From: Tubiluchus corallicola
Taxonomy: Eukaryota; Priapulida; Priapulimorpha; Priapulimorphida; Tubiluchidae
Assembly (NCBI GenBank): GCA_030141605.1
Contig: JAQGDQ010000634.1
Location: 58,084 to 122,083 of the forward strand
DNA: 64,000 nt
Direction of reading: 5' to 3'
Below the pieces are notes generated by a model. The model was not told the DNA's origin. It did no database searches and saw only the letters and a list, made by a program, of their open reading frames with translations. A program made the position numbers and the translations under genes. Numbering within the stretch: the first letter of the stretch is position 1; each line of letters opens with the position of its first letter. Below are positions 20,501 through 33,069 of this stretch, piece after piece.

Positions 20501-23500
20501 TCGTCCTTCTCATTCAAATGTCAGTAATTTTTTGTAGTTGTATCAGTGACACACAGGAACTTATTTCATGCTTACATTTTACACCCTGTGGCAATGCCTT
20601 TCTTTAAGCTAGTCTAAGTTTGTACTTTGAGTTAAGATTCAAGCGGTGAAGTTACAGCTATTATACTTAAACAAAAATTCAGATAAACCTCGTCTGTATA
20701 ATGTAACCTAGCATACAAAACTTTTTTATTTAAGTTATTAATAACCAAGATTAGTAAACTTTAGATAGTTTTTATCATTGTCACATTTTGTTATTTGTCC
20801 GATTCCATTATTGCTGAAAATAAAGCATTAATAGTATGTTTCGTCCTTAATATTATATTTCATCCTTAATACTATATTTCGTCCTGCCAACAGCAAAATT
20901 ACTGAATATTTTCTCATCATTATTTCTGAATGTGGTTGTGCAAAATGTTTGCAAAATTGCCAGTAGTGACAGCAATGAATATAGTTATAATTATCTTTAC
21001 TTTAAGCTTCAAGTTTTATAGATACTTAGCATATTACTGGCATCTAATTTGATCCATCCTAGTTTATTACCAGCAATTTATTAGTAAAGTAGTGTTTAAT
21101 AACAGGTTTATCTGTACTCTGAGTGGTCATTTTTTACATGACAAACTGCATTTATTATTAACAATATCCTTCATTTTTGCATTTTAATGAAAGACATTAG
21201 ATACTTTGGAATCCATGATGTGCTTTTGCAGCAGTGAAAACTAAAAAACATCATTGCTGTTCTTGTCGTTGGTTTCCTAATACTGGTTATTCTACGTAGC
21301 TAGCACATTCTGGATTCCTAATTTTGCTTAATAATCAATATATTAATATAAGTCTAAGTTGTATATATATATACTATTATGATACTTAATTAAGTATTTT
21401 TTTATTCTATTTATTAGGTATGATGTTACTGTTACTGTAAAGTGGTTAACTGGCAACACACTTCTCTTATCCCTTTGCAAAAAGTTTAGAATGGGGAGGG
21501 GGAGAGGCGAGTGAATTAGTAATCAAATCTAGCAATAATAGGAACATTTGGTAAAAACGTAGGAATTATATAGCTAAATCATATTTTAAGTAGATTATTA
21601 TCACTTAGACAAAGAGTACAATAGGGTATAATTTAAAACATGGGATTAGCTATTATGTACATACTCTTTATTAACCTCTATTTTATATTTAATTTGCTTA
21701 TATCTAGACACGTTTTTTATATTAATGGGAACTTTAGTAAGTAGGCTAATTCACTTAAGAAGTGTAATGTGTATTCTGGAAATGCTAATGCTTTTTGTTA
21801 TAATTAATCATATGCATTAAGATTAGTTTACCATTTGGGATACTAGATTTCTCAGCCCACTATATGCATATTGCAGCAAGGCAGTCAAATGTTACTTTGC
21901 AATGTGGAAAAAATGCCAGGCTTGTCATAGAAAATATAGTAAGATCATACTAAGATGTAAAGAGAAGTGTGTAGGCAGTATGGGACAATTTCTTTAAGTT
22001 AGTAGCTATTCTAATTATTTTTCTTGCCAATGATGATGGTGCCCCTAGGCTTTGGATTTGTTAGTTTTGCGTCAGAAGAAACAATAGATCTTCTAGTTGC
22101 TGAGCACTACGTTACAATCGGCGGGAAACAGGTTTTTGTTTATTTACTTGGTGTATAATTTTAAATTTGGTTTTTTGGTACTGTAACATTTGCATCATCC
22201 CTCAATGTTTTTCTTATCATACTGTTCAGTGTATTCTGTTATTTGTTGCATTTTTTCTTATGTTGAAAGACAAAACATCCATTTTAAGAAAAAATATATG
22301 GGAGAAAAAGCAAAATTTTCATTTTGACTGGTACTCAGTCTACGCCTAGCTGGAACAATTTATTATTAAAATTTTATTTATAAGTAAAACATTGAAAATT
22401 GGAAATGAAATGCTGCAGTACCTGTTTTCTCAAGTTGTGGTTGTTTTTTCTTCGCGTGCATCTAGTAATTAGTGTGCTTATTAAATTAGAATTAAATTTA
22501 TAATTTAAATATAGTTACGTGGTGTTGTTGGTATTGATTAATTAATTTTGATAAGCTATATTGTAGCACTATTTTATGCTTTTTCCACATTTATACTATA
22601 TTATTACATAATAGTGTAGTTAGGTTAATGCACTGTAGCAGACATTTTAGGTCTTTTGTTAATATAGAATAAGTCCTAACCTTTTATGACATTTCCTTTT
22701 TTGTGAAAAAATCTTTCGAATGTTTTATGCTTTTTTATTGATTGTGTGAGAGTCCATCAGTGTGTTTCTTCCAGGTGGAATGTAAGCGGGCAGAGCCGCA
22801 GGGTGGCAAAGGTGGTGGGCAAGGAGGAAGAACTCCACAGAACTTCGCTCAGATTGGTACCTGGGGACCTCATTCAATGAACGGTGCAGGCGGTCAAATG
22901 GGCACTGACATGGGATGGGGTGCTCAGCAAGCAAACTGGCAAAATCAAGCTGCTCAGCAAAGCTTTGGAGGTGCAGCTGGTACAATTTTACTTGTTAGAT
23001 TATTAGTATGAGTTACAGATATGAATTAAGGTTTCTCTGAGTTAGAGCACATAGGTCAAAGATTATAGGTGGATACATCCGTACATCCATCTATATTACT
23101 CTATAATCTTTGTTTTATTAGTGTTGGTGATAATGGATGCGAGACTATAAAAATGTAGAACACATTTTTGATGAATTTTGTAAGATGACAAATTACAGTA
23201 GCAGCAATAACTAAAATGTGCAAATAGAGATTGTAGAATTAGAATTGAGTAGCCAGCTACAGGGGTAGATACAGACATTAGAAAACAGTGGGCTGAACAA
23301 AAAGCATCTAGGTGGTCTGGGGGAGTGCTGTAAACTCCCCCTAATTGGGTCTTGGGACATCTTCCCGTATTTAAACGCACTATGGAGACCTCAAATAAGA
23401 TCTAAATTCTGATACATATACTTCTGGCAATATTGGGTCTTGGGACATCTTCCCGTATTTAAACGCACTATGGAGACCTCAAATAAGATCTAAATTCTGA

Positions 23501-26500
23501 TACATATACTTCCGGCAATATTCATTGTATTCTATTGTATTTGTAGTACATCTTAAAGCAAGTTTGTAATACAGTGCAGTGCAGATGACCCATTACTTAA
23601 GCTTAATTTATTTAGTGTCAAGATTATCTACCCAGCAAACTGTGGATAGTCAAACAAAACTATCCAATTATTAGTAAATTCAAAAACTTGACGGTTACAC
23701 ACACAGAAAGCTCCCTCCACCGGATACCTTTTACAGTGTTCGGTGGCTGCTCCAGAACTTTTGCATATGAATGACTCGAGTGCAAATTTTTAACATTCGT
23801 TTTTCTGTTTTGAGACTTCTACAACCCACTCACTGTTCATACAAAATCTAATAAGTTTGCATGTGTGCTAATTTTTCCCACTGGACCCAGCTAAATGGCA
23901 GAACGTCTCGGCCACACATGCATTTTACTGCATTTTAGACCATTTTTTTCTTGGGCAAGTTCACTAGTTTAAAACTCATTATGTTACCTCAAACTTGTGA
24001 TTCATAATTTCACACTAGTATATTAGTATACTATACAGAGTACATGATGTACATAGCTTTCTTTTGTTTTGAAAAATAGAACCATTGTGATATATGGTTT
24101 TTACGTGTTCTAAATTTTAAATCCGCACAAGTGATGATTAGTGTGATTACTGTAGTGAAGAAAATCTGATTACTGCCCAGTATTAACACCCCTTGGGCCC
24201 ACCTCCCTAAATCTGCCACTGTGTTATTAAAGTTTTTTGTAAGTACAGTAGGCACCGCTTAATAGACTCACGGTTAATAGACTCAATCGCTTAATTGACT
24301 CAGAAATGCCTGGTACGGGCCGCTTCTATTCTAATGTACAATTAAATTTCGGTAATTGACTCAAATAATTCTGCATAATTAACTCAATATGTTCGCTTCA
24401 CATGCTTAAATAAGGCCCCTTTGTGGGACCAGTAAGCATCTTTTATATCATCTTAGTTCGCTTTTGTCTTATAATATACATAGAAACAACCATGTTATTT
24501 ACTGTTTTGTCTGTAAGCAGGAACTTACCCTAATCTGGTACCTTTATCATACCCTAATATGCTAGCCTAATGGTTTCCTTTGACCCACCCGTCCACTGCG
24601 CTCGTTACTCAAGAATTCCTGGAAGCTAAACAATTAATCACTTGCTTAGTGGTTTGCTTTTGATGCTCTGGCTGTCTTTACCAAAAAGTTAAATCAAATA
24701 GATGTTGCTGTTATGCCAGCACTTTGGTACAGTACAGTACATCACAATAGCAAGCGGGAACTTAGGCGAAACTACAGATGAAGCTACGTGCGGGGAAACA
24801 CGGGCACCACCAATTGTTTAAGCATGCCAACCACTAAGTATGTTACAAGAATTTGTGCATCATATAACAACAGATTTTCAACATTTTTATTATTATGAGA
24901 ACTTTGTGAGCCAACTTCTTTCTGATGAAATGGAGCAGCTGACTTTGAAGGAATTTTTGTAATTCTTGCAAATAAACAGACTTATTGCTAATTCACTTAT
25001 ATAAATCAATATTTTAAAATGTGTTTTTTAATTTTTAACTGCACAAAGGAATTTAAGCATTACTTTGTTTTTAAAATTCATTAAAAACCCTTGCAGTGCA
25101 TAGTAAGCTGGTGACTCATACTTCTATACCAGTAATACTACACCCATCGGTTAATAGGTTCAATCGGTTAATTGGGTCAAAACACTTCAGTCCCAAAGTG
25201 AGTCTATTAAGCGGCGCCTACTGCAGTAGCTATTGTAATGGAAATTGTTGCCATATGTAACTTGATGTAGTGGCTTTTAGCAAAAGTTTTACATTTTTAA
25301 AATTTATTTTTGAACTGATTTTTATTTCTGTGCCAGTTTGTACTTTAAGATAAGGTAAGATAGGAAAAAATATTTGATCACGAAAACTTGATTGAGCAAA
25401 ACTTATTTACAGCAAGGTGCTGGTTGATGGTTTTAAATTTGAAATTAAGAAAAATTGTTACGTGTAAGGACACAAACATGAAAGTTTGCAGATATACACG
25501 AAATTCGTACTTTGAGCATATACTGCATTTGCTCGATTATTTTTGATATCTGCTATGATGCTGATCTTGTGCGATTGTAGTTTATTTGATTATGATACTG
25601 CTGCAAATAGTGAGACCGCTGTAGGTTTATGTTTTTCCATGCTTTAACAGGAGGTTATGGGCAGCAACCAGGCCAGCAGCAGCAATGGGGCCAGCAGTGG
25701 CCAATGCCACAGCAGCAAAGCATGCAAACAGGTTTTCCTGGACAGCAACCTGGATACTTCCCTAATCAACGTATGATTTTAAAAAATCTTGCTTAATAAG
25801 TCATTAAGGGCTGATGATTTCATTATCAAAAAGTTCACCATTAGTTCATTGAGCGAGTTTATGTTAGTGCTCAGTGTATGTAGTAGACTTGTGGATTGCG
25901 TTATAGTGACAGCATACCGAGTGGGTTTAGAGAGGATTTCAGTGTATGTTGTATGGAATGCATTACTTTTATCCCATTCATCTTAATTTGCCTTGGTTCT
26001 CTAATAGCTTTTCACTTAAAGTCAATCCTTAGGCTGGGTCTAACTACTATGGTCATGTGATTACCAGTACATCTGTCTTCTAATCATTTAGCAGCCTGTG
26101 TTACTTTTGCCATTCCACCTACAATATTTACACCAGGTTATGTACGTTCCTAATTTCACTTTTCTGAGCTTCTATTGATTTATCTCTCATTTACCTCAAA
26201 CATCTTCGTATGATCTTCATGCACTGGCACTGTTTGGTTTCTAGAACCTGCTATGGGCAGCGGCATGGTAGGGTACCCTCAGTCATTTGGACAACAACCC
26301 CAACAGCAAGGTCAAGCACAGCCAACCCCGTTTCAGCCGCAGCCGGGTAAGAGAGCGAAATGTAGTGTAGTGTTAGCTTTTTATCCAGATCTGCTGTATG
26401 TGTTTTGTAGATTATGTTCCCAGTTCTTGCTTCTTAGCACAAGTAGTACTTTTTGTTTTCACCATCGCTTCTGCAATTTCGACTTGATAATCTTTTAGCA

Positions 26501-29500
26501 CTTCTCTGACTCAATTTGTTCATAACAGCCCATATTTTTTCAGTAGACAACTGCAATTGCAGTGTGCTATTTGTAGCTTTTAGTAATTTTTCATTTAACT
26601 TTTATTTGTAATTTAGTACAGAAGTTTTTGACGGTAAGTTTGTTGGACATTGTGCTGTTTAAGCATAGTAGAATTTAACAAAATGGCAACTGTAACAAAT
26701 TACAGTTGGATGTTAAATATGACTACCAAGTGCATGTAAAATGTACTTGCAATTAAATTTGGCATGGGCTTTAGTCCGTTACAATATGTATTGTTTCCAT
26801 TACAAATCAGTGGCTTCTTTAGTCCTGCAAAAAGTTAACGAAGACACTGTTGTTAAGTTGTAGTGGCAAAATAAGGGTTGGATAGATATTTAGTCCACTA
26901 TTGTGAGAGTATAATGTGAATTTTTAAATTTGTAATAATCTTCAAGCCATTAACCTGCTTGTTGACAATCATATTGTGATTATAAGCTCCCTTGTTACTA
27001 TATTTAGCAGCTACAGTTCCAGGGCAATGGCCACAACCAACAGCACAGCCGACAGCTCCTGGAACGACTCCTGCATCTGTAGGACCTGTGCCTGGACAAA
27101 TGCAAGCACCTACTAGTTTTGGTGGATACGGTGAGTATTGTCAGTACTGGTGATGATGGTGGTGGTGGTAGTGGCAGTATTAACAGTAATAATGTAGCAA
27201 TAGCAGTCATCAGTCACATTGGTAATGGAACTGGTGCTGGTACTTGTTCTAGTTGTAGTTGCTTATAGTGGTCATAGTAGTAGAGTGATGAAGATTTTAT
27301 ATCATTATTAAGGAAATTTATTATTATGGACCTTTTGTTTTGTCTGGGTAGTTTAGCATACGTGGGATTTAAAATTTGCAATCCATAGACATTATAAGCT
27401 TTCAGAATTCAAACCATAGTTTCTGGGTATACAGTTATTCAAACAACAACTTTCTTTGACAAAGTGAAACATCTAGTTTCTTGTTTTTGCCAGAAAAATT
27501 TTGATATTTGCAGTTTCAAATGTTCGAAGCAGTTTTTATGTAATGTTTATTCCGCAATTGTACAAAACTCGCTATTCTAGGTATGATGTTTTAATTTAAC
27601 CTCTAACACTGTGAAATGTTCTCAGTGGAATGAAAAGTTATTCTACTTTCTTGTTCCCTATAATTTACTGTTCTTTGTCTTTCACAGGAATGGGATCATA
27701 CCCACAAGAACAGTCCAGTTATGGTCCAGCCCGCGGCTATGGTCAGCAACTCGGTTCCGACACATCAGCTGGACAATACCCAACTCAAACGCCAGGTCAG
27801 TTTCATTGATAATGTCACATTTAGTGCTTAAAGTGCTATCATATTAACCAACAGAATCTGCAAAGATCAGATTTTATTGGGAATGAAAAGACAGTGTGCC
27901 ATAAAACGCATTGTAACATTAACAAAAATCGATGCAACAGTATTCAACGAGACGCAGAATCAATGGCAAACAAAAGGATATTGCGTATTATGGGTGTTGC
28001 CAAATGTGTGTTTGTAATACTTTAATGTGCTAGTATGGTTCCTTTTTTCATGTGTGCTGTTGCAAATACGTTAATTCTTGCTAATTCCCACTTCACAAAC
28101 AATGTATTATTGCTACCAACCAACCAGCACCTGGCATCACAAATCTTGTGTTGTGTGGCATGTGTTGTTTACTTTTCCTGGTAAAAGAAATTAACATGTG
28201 CAGTTGGTAGTTTTGGTGCAAGTAATTCTTTATGGCCATTATATTTATGCAGCTGCCCCAGGCATGTACCAGCAGCCAACACAATATCCGGGCACAGCAG
28301 TAGGACCACAGGGAGATGCAGCACAGCCCCCAGGTATGGATTGTTACTAATTTCTTTTAGTGATGCACCAGATCCGAATTCAGGTATGATATTTGGTCGT
28401 GTTTAAGGATGTGGATCCGATCCAAATTCCGTAAATGATGTCTAGTAGATTCGATCAGGTATTCGCCTATAACATAGGCTAATAGAATTACACAATCCAT
28501 GCTGTTGTATTTTACTGTAATACAATAATTGTGTTTTTTGCTCGGCAGTTTTAACAGTTTTATTATGGAGATAGTAAAACTTGTACAACAACAACGTTAG
28601 ATAGCAGTTCACCTCCTGAAAATAAAATGAGTTAATAGAAGCCATGCTGTACAAGCAGTATGCAATGCAAGTTTCGTAACAGCCATTAAATTTACACTAC
28701 TCAGTACTAACGTGCCAGTAACGAACGAAAAATTATTATATGAAGGGAAAGTTAAATTAGTATATTAGATCGCTGGTTACTATTGTAGTTCTGCATATAT
28801 GGATGTGTATAATTTTAAAAGTACTAAACTTGATAAAATTCTCCTACTTACTAAATACTGATTTTGTGAACTGTTCACTGTTCTTGTGAAGATAAGAATG
28901 ACTGATTCTTATATACTGGTATTCTAAGTTCTATGTACATGGGATGTCTTTAGATACTTTGATATCCCATACAGGCCCTACTTCAGATTTCGTAGGCAAT
29001 CAAATCAGTGTTTCCTTCTTGTGAACACCTGATTTCGAGCCTTTTTCACAGCTGCAACTGACAAAAACAAAGTGTGGTATGGCAGTTTTGATTAAAATTG
29101 GTTAAATTAACCTAACAAAAGCTGAAACTTTCTGAATATGAAAGAGTACTTTTGCGGAATTTGTAAGCACACATTTACACACTGAGTCATGGCATGCAAG
29201 TTTCAGAACTTGAATGTTAAACAAACTGCAGAAAAATAAGTGTATACACTTAGCTGCACAGTCCAAGAATTAGCAAATTAAAGTAAAAGCATGCAAAATC
29301 TAGATTTAGTAAATTATAAGTAATTCGGACACTGTGATCCAGTCCAAATCTGGGAAAAGTGGTCCAGTGCATCACTAATTTCTCTTATATTATTATATAC
29401 TAACTTAAATACCATAACATGTAATTCACAATTTTTGCAGCCAGACATTTGACAATGCCACTTTTTACAAATTGAAAAACTGCTGTGTGTTACACATGAT

Positions 29501-29883
29501 TTCTTTGTCCTAACATCATTATTGCACAAAATTTGCAGGGCTTTGCTTGTTAATATAGTAAAATTGGGCCCTGTTGTGGAAATTTTGTTAAAATTATCGT
29601 AATGAACATATGCATTTGCCCCGTTTAACTTTACCATGTGATGGCCCTGACTATAAATAATAAACCATTTTTAATTATAAATCAATTACATGTTTAACTT
29701 GGAATCCTTTTACATGAAATCAGTAGGCCTGCTAGCACTTTTTATTTTTGCTATGTGTGATTAATCTATCAAACACCTTGTCTGTTAATAGGTTATCAAG
29801 GGCAGTCACAGGCAGCTGGTGGATATCAGCGAAGCGGTCCTTCTCAAAGCTCTAGCCAACAGTATCATCCGTATCGTCGTTAG
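17505..29883 (+). CDS. DAZAP1: DAZ-associated protein 1, hnRNP-type RNA-binding protein, complete
   Basis: Fourteen exons join without a break into 442 codons plus stop: 17505..17521, 17736..17776, 18060..18226, 18892..18942, 19242..19343, 20290..20338, 22049..22131, 22775..22970, 25651..25770, 26245..26346, 27011..27130, 27688..27795, 28253..28333 and 29792..29883. All have GT-AG borders and compatible phases. RRM1 (about residues 7-80) has RNP2 KLFVGG and RNP1 RGFGFITY. RRM2 (about 101-175) has IFVGGL and RGFGFVSF, and is followed by KRAEP. From about 180 the chain is rich in Gln, Gly and Pro and ends HPYRR, the end of vertebrate DAZAP1. The family shuttles between nucleus and cytoplasm, regulating splicing and translation. 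At 442 residues it is slightly longer than the vertebrate protein (407). The start at 17505 is the ATG that gives MPEEQ-GKLFVGG. The acceptor before exon 11 is a tandem TAGCAG, so one Ala may be optional. Musashi or hnRNP A/B relatives are less likely because of the C-terminus. Confidence 0.95.
23319..23341. repeat. Perfect 8-bp hairpin in DAZAP1 intron 8
   Basis: GGGGGAGT (23319-23326) pairs with ACTCCCCC (23334-23341) around a seven-base loop, just before an 88-bp tandem duplication. It is probably part of an uncharacterised repeat spanning roughly 23.2-24.2 kb. Confidence 0.55.
23345..23520 (+). repeat. 88-bp tandem duplication in DAZAP1 intron 8
   Basis: Two adjacent copies begin TTGGGTCTTGGGACATCTTC at 23345 and 23433. 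They differ at essentially one base (TCTGGC versus TCCGGC), so the duplication is recent or the result of assembly. Confidence 0.85.
23920..24024 (+). repeat. Dispersed repeat, copy B
   Basis: Same family as 1931..2055, without its internal 20-odd bases. It is followed at about 24195-24222 by CCTCCCTAAATCTGCCACTG, which resembles the end of a DNA transposon. No partner end was found. Confidence 0.65.
24246..25223. mobile_element. Non-autonomous DNA transposon (MITE) with 24-bp inverted ends
   Basis: The left end, CAGTAGGCACCGCTTAATAG and on, matches the reverse complement of the right end with one difference over 24 bases. Inside each end the motif TTAATAGACTCAAT or TTAATTGACTCA recurs several times (24272, 24290, 24350 and 24378 on the left; 25150-25180 on the right), like subterminal transposase sites. 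CAGTAG termini suggest the pogo/Tigger group. A TA precedes the left end but is not clear after the right end. No transposase frame remains in the 978 bases. Confidence 0.7.
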
Positions 29884-31589
29884 TTAGTGAAGTTCTTTCA
29901 CTGTCATCTTACAGTATTTTAAATCATTCCTGGGTACTTTGTTTTTTATTTACTGTTCACTTTCTTTTAGTTTCAACTTTGTCCCATGTTTTTATTATCT
30001 AACTTTTGTGAAAAAGAAGTTTTTAGATTGCTGAAAGATTTTTAATTTCAAGTATGTTGCAAACTACAAATGTATTATTTGCAAAGTGCAGAACTATAGT
30101 ACAAATTAAGTGTTTCCAAAACAATGCTTGGTAAATAGTGTCATGATGTAAGCATCTTTAGATTAACACTACCAGAAAATATTGTAAGTTCATAAAATAG
30201 AACAGGAGTCATGAATCAAGTGATAGACCTCATCCGCGTATTTCAGTTTAAACTGAATCCTGGTGAATTTACTTTAAGAGCTATTCAGAAGTTACTACAG
30301 AATAAAATACTATTGCAGTAAATGTCTGCTGAATACTAATTGCTTACTGAGCATGCATTTTGAAATCTATGTTCTGTAAGCAGGCAGTGAACTCTGTACA
30401 AAATGAGGTGCACGTTTTTAATGGATTACAGTCACTTGTTATAATGCTTCCCACCTAATGATGCTAACCTTGCTTAACGCCCAGATTTTTCACAAAGCAA
30501 AATGTCTATATTTGCATAGGTATGTATGCATAACGCCAAGCTGCACTGCCAAAGCAGGCAGCTGAAAGAGGTTTGACTAGAGTTTTGTGTACTGAATTAG
30601 TGTGCGTTGCAAAGACATTCAGAAGATGGTGTAAAAGCCCCAATGAGTATAGTCACTGTGAAACTGCAGCATCCCTATTTTCACTCTATATTATCAATAA
30701 TATTCTGAAGAAGATTCTTATATTCCAATATGAGAAACTGAGCACACTTGGTAGAGGGAGCATTGTCGCTCACACAGTACCTACCCTGTTGTGCAAGTAA
30801 CGTTTCTTTTTCACTCAACGTGTGCTTAAAGACTGTATCATATTCTTGAATGTAATAAAATGTAGAATTAGATGATTATCATGCTTCCAGCTGTTCTATT
30901 TAACTTAATTTTTTCTGTTATTTTGTTTTAAGTTTTGAAATAAGTACATATCATTTAATACACAATATAAATCAGTGGTGAAAATTTTCTGAAGGAGCAC
31001 CCCCACTAATCTGAGCTACGAGCCACCACTGGAAAGTCCTATTAATTTTGCTTAGCTTTTTTGTGCATCCTTTTATCATCACTATGAATGAAAAAATGAA
31101 AAGGCATGTACGTGCAAAGTCAAAAAACCACAGCCACCCCTAGCAGTAAATCCGACATTTTCATTCTCAAAAGAAACACTGATTGTACTTGTACTGAACA
31201 TGTAAGAGGAATACGAAGCAGTTCCAAAAGGCTGCAATATATTTTATTTAGAAGTCATTTGTTGGCTCTAATAGTTGATTGATTATGATACATTTAATAT
31301 AAGATGTTTAGCCTTGATACAATTTATAACGCCAGATTTAATTTCAATGTCCTGCAATGTAAATTATTTGGGATAGCTTCGTTTTTATAGCCTTTGGATT
31401 AACAGCCAGACCAGTTTTAGCAATAATTTTGCACGCATTGCAATGTGAAAGTGCTTGTGGTCTAGAAGGAAACGTAATAAATTTACTAAATTTTCTCATA
31501 GGTGTGAAAAGCAGTCAAAAAGTTTTAGTTTGGTACAGTAATAATGTCACTACTAGCCAAAACCTGCAAAAAAATGTGTAGAAACCCAT
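29884..31589. other. DAZAP1 3' UTR and intergenic DNA
   Basis: No gene is recognised. AATAAA at 30301-30306 and again at about 30853 are candidate polyadenylation signals for DAZAP1. From about 31420 (GTGCTTGTGGTCTAGAAGG) the sequence begins to resemble the intergenic unit of the GPCR array. Confidence 0.5.
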
Positions 31590-31599
31590 ATGATAAAGT

Positions 31600-31905
31600 A
31601 TTTCACAGCCACTACATCACGCACCCCACATCAAACCACCCATACCACACAGCTCTTATTGTGTCATAAACCACACCATACCTATCACACAACTCCACCA
31701 ATACAACCCACAACATCATGCCCACCATACCACCACACTACTCAGACCATGCTACACTACAATACGCACACCATGCCGTATCCATAACACCACCCCAATC
31801 ACACTGTACCACATCACCTCACCATATCATCCACAGTACACTCACACACCACACAAAACCTACCACATCACATGGTGATCATGATGATGATGATGATGAC
31901 ATCTA
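31600..31905. repeat. CA/CCA-rich low-complexity tract with (GAT)n
   Basis: The plus strand is strongly depleted in G, with repeating CACCA, CACAC and ACCATA units. It ends in GATGATGATGATGATGA at about 31880. Any translation of it is simple sequence. Confidence 0.75.
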
Positions 31906-32585
31906 CAATATCAACAGCACACCATGCAAAACATTTTGAACAAAGTTGAAACTGTGCAAATGCCATTACACCCATCCACCAATGATCAATAATGCACAAA
32001 GTTTCTACATAGTTTTGCTTACTGCTTATCAGATAATAATAGGCTGACAGAAGCACGTACAACCTGTCTGAGACTCAAAGATAGTGGGTGTTCCAAACAG
32101 CGTGCAGCACTAGTGGATTGTGAAAGAACTTCGAAATACACCTCTCCTGTTTCGTTTAGTGGACATCTCTCCTAATGAAGCGTTCACGCCATGTAGACCG
32201 TTTCTTCCTTTTTCCACAAGTTTGCTTATTTCTCTCAACACTGTTCTGCAAAAATCGATTTTTAGTGGGGACTGTTTGTGCAATTTTCTGGAAAATTTTG
32301 GCATATAGGGCCAGGAAAAGACAATTGAAAGGGGTATCCAACTATTATAGGAAGTTTGCAAAAAACAGGCAAAAATGGTCATTTTTGGAGGTTTTTTCCC
32401 TTTGTTCCTCTCTGTGGGCTTACGTCGAAAAACAAACCCCCAATGGTATATCTGTGGATCGAAAACTCTCGTATAACCTACAGATCATCAAAAATGTTGC
32501 CACTGTAGTTATATATACATACCCCGAAATCACATCGCCGAAATTATAGAGATATTTCTCATCGCCGAAATTAAAATTATAGAGA

Positions 32586-32680
32586 TCTTTCTGTGTCTTG
32601 CAGATTATCAAAACGATTTATAAGTCGTCACAACAGCAACCAGTTTACAATGTGAACCCTCTATGGAGAAGAACTTGAAA
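32586..32680 (+). repeat. Partial copy of the GPCR-array 3' flank
   Basis: This shares the TTTCTGTGTCTTGCAGATTA block and following bases with the sequence just downstream of each GPCR (32935, 36081, 43788), but no receptor coding follows. The stretch 31906-32585 before it shows nothing recognisable. Confidence 0.6.
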
Positions 32681-33069
32681 CTTTTATAAGTTTATTTATT
32701 TCCACTATGCATCTAACAGTCATAATAAAATACAGATAATTTCACTGAAGTAAATATAAATATAAATGCAATATTATCCAGAAATTACAAAAGAGATTCT
32801 TATGCAGCATATACATGTGCAAATTACATTACAGAATAATTTTCATGCACACAGTTTGAGCCTAAAAGCATAGCTTAACAGGCCAAACCGTACGTGGAAA
32901 TAATTCTGTCATAAATAAGCTGTAATACCACTCAGTACCTTTCTGTATCTTGCAGTTTATCAAAACAATAATGCAAATGATGTCATAACAGCAACAGTTT
33001 GCAATCAAAATCCTCTTTGCAGGAAAACTTCAAACTGTAATACCATTCCTCTATCGTTGGCCTTTTTGA

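Noticed and set aside
24195-24222. CCTCCCTAAATCTGCCACTG as a DNA-transposon terminus
   Set aside because: It resembles known transposon ends, but no matching opposite end was found within a few kilobases.
31600-31905. CCA-rich tract read as a His/Thr/Pro-rich protein or a CRISPR-like array
   Set aside because: Irregular low-complexity DNA with no spacers, no regular units and no gene context.
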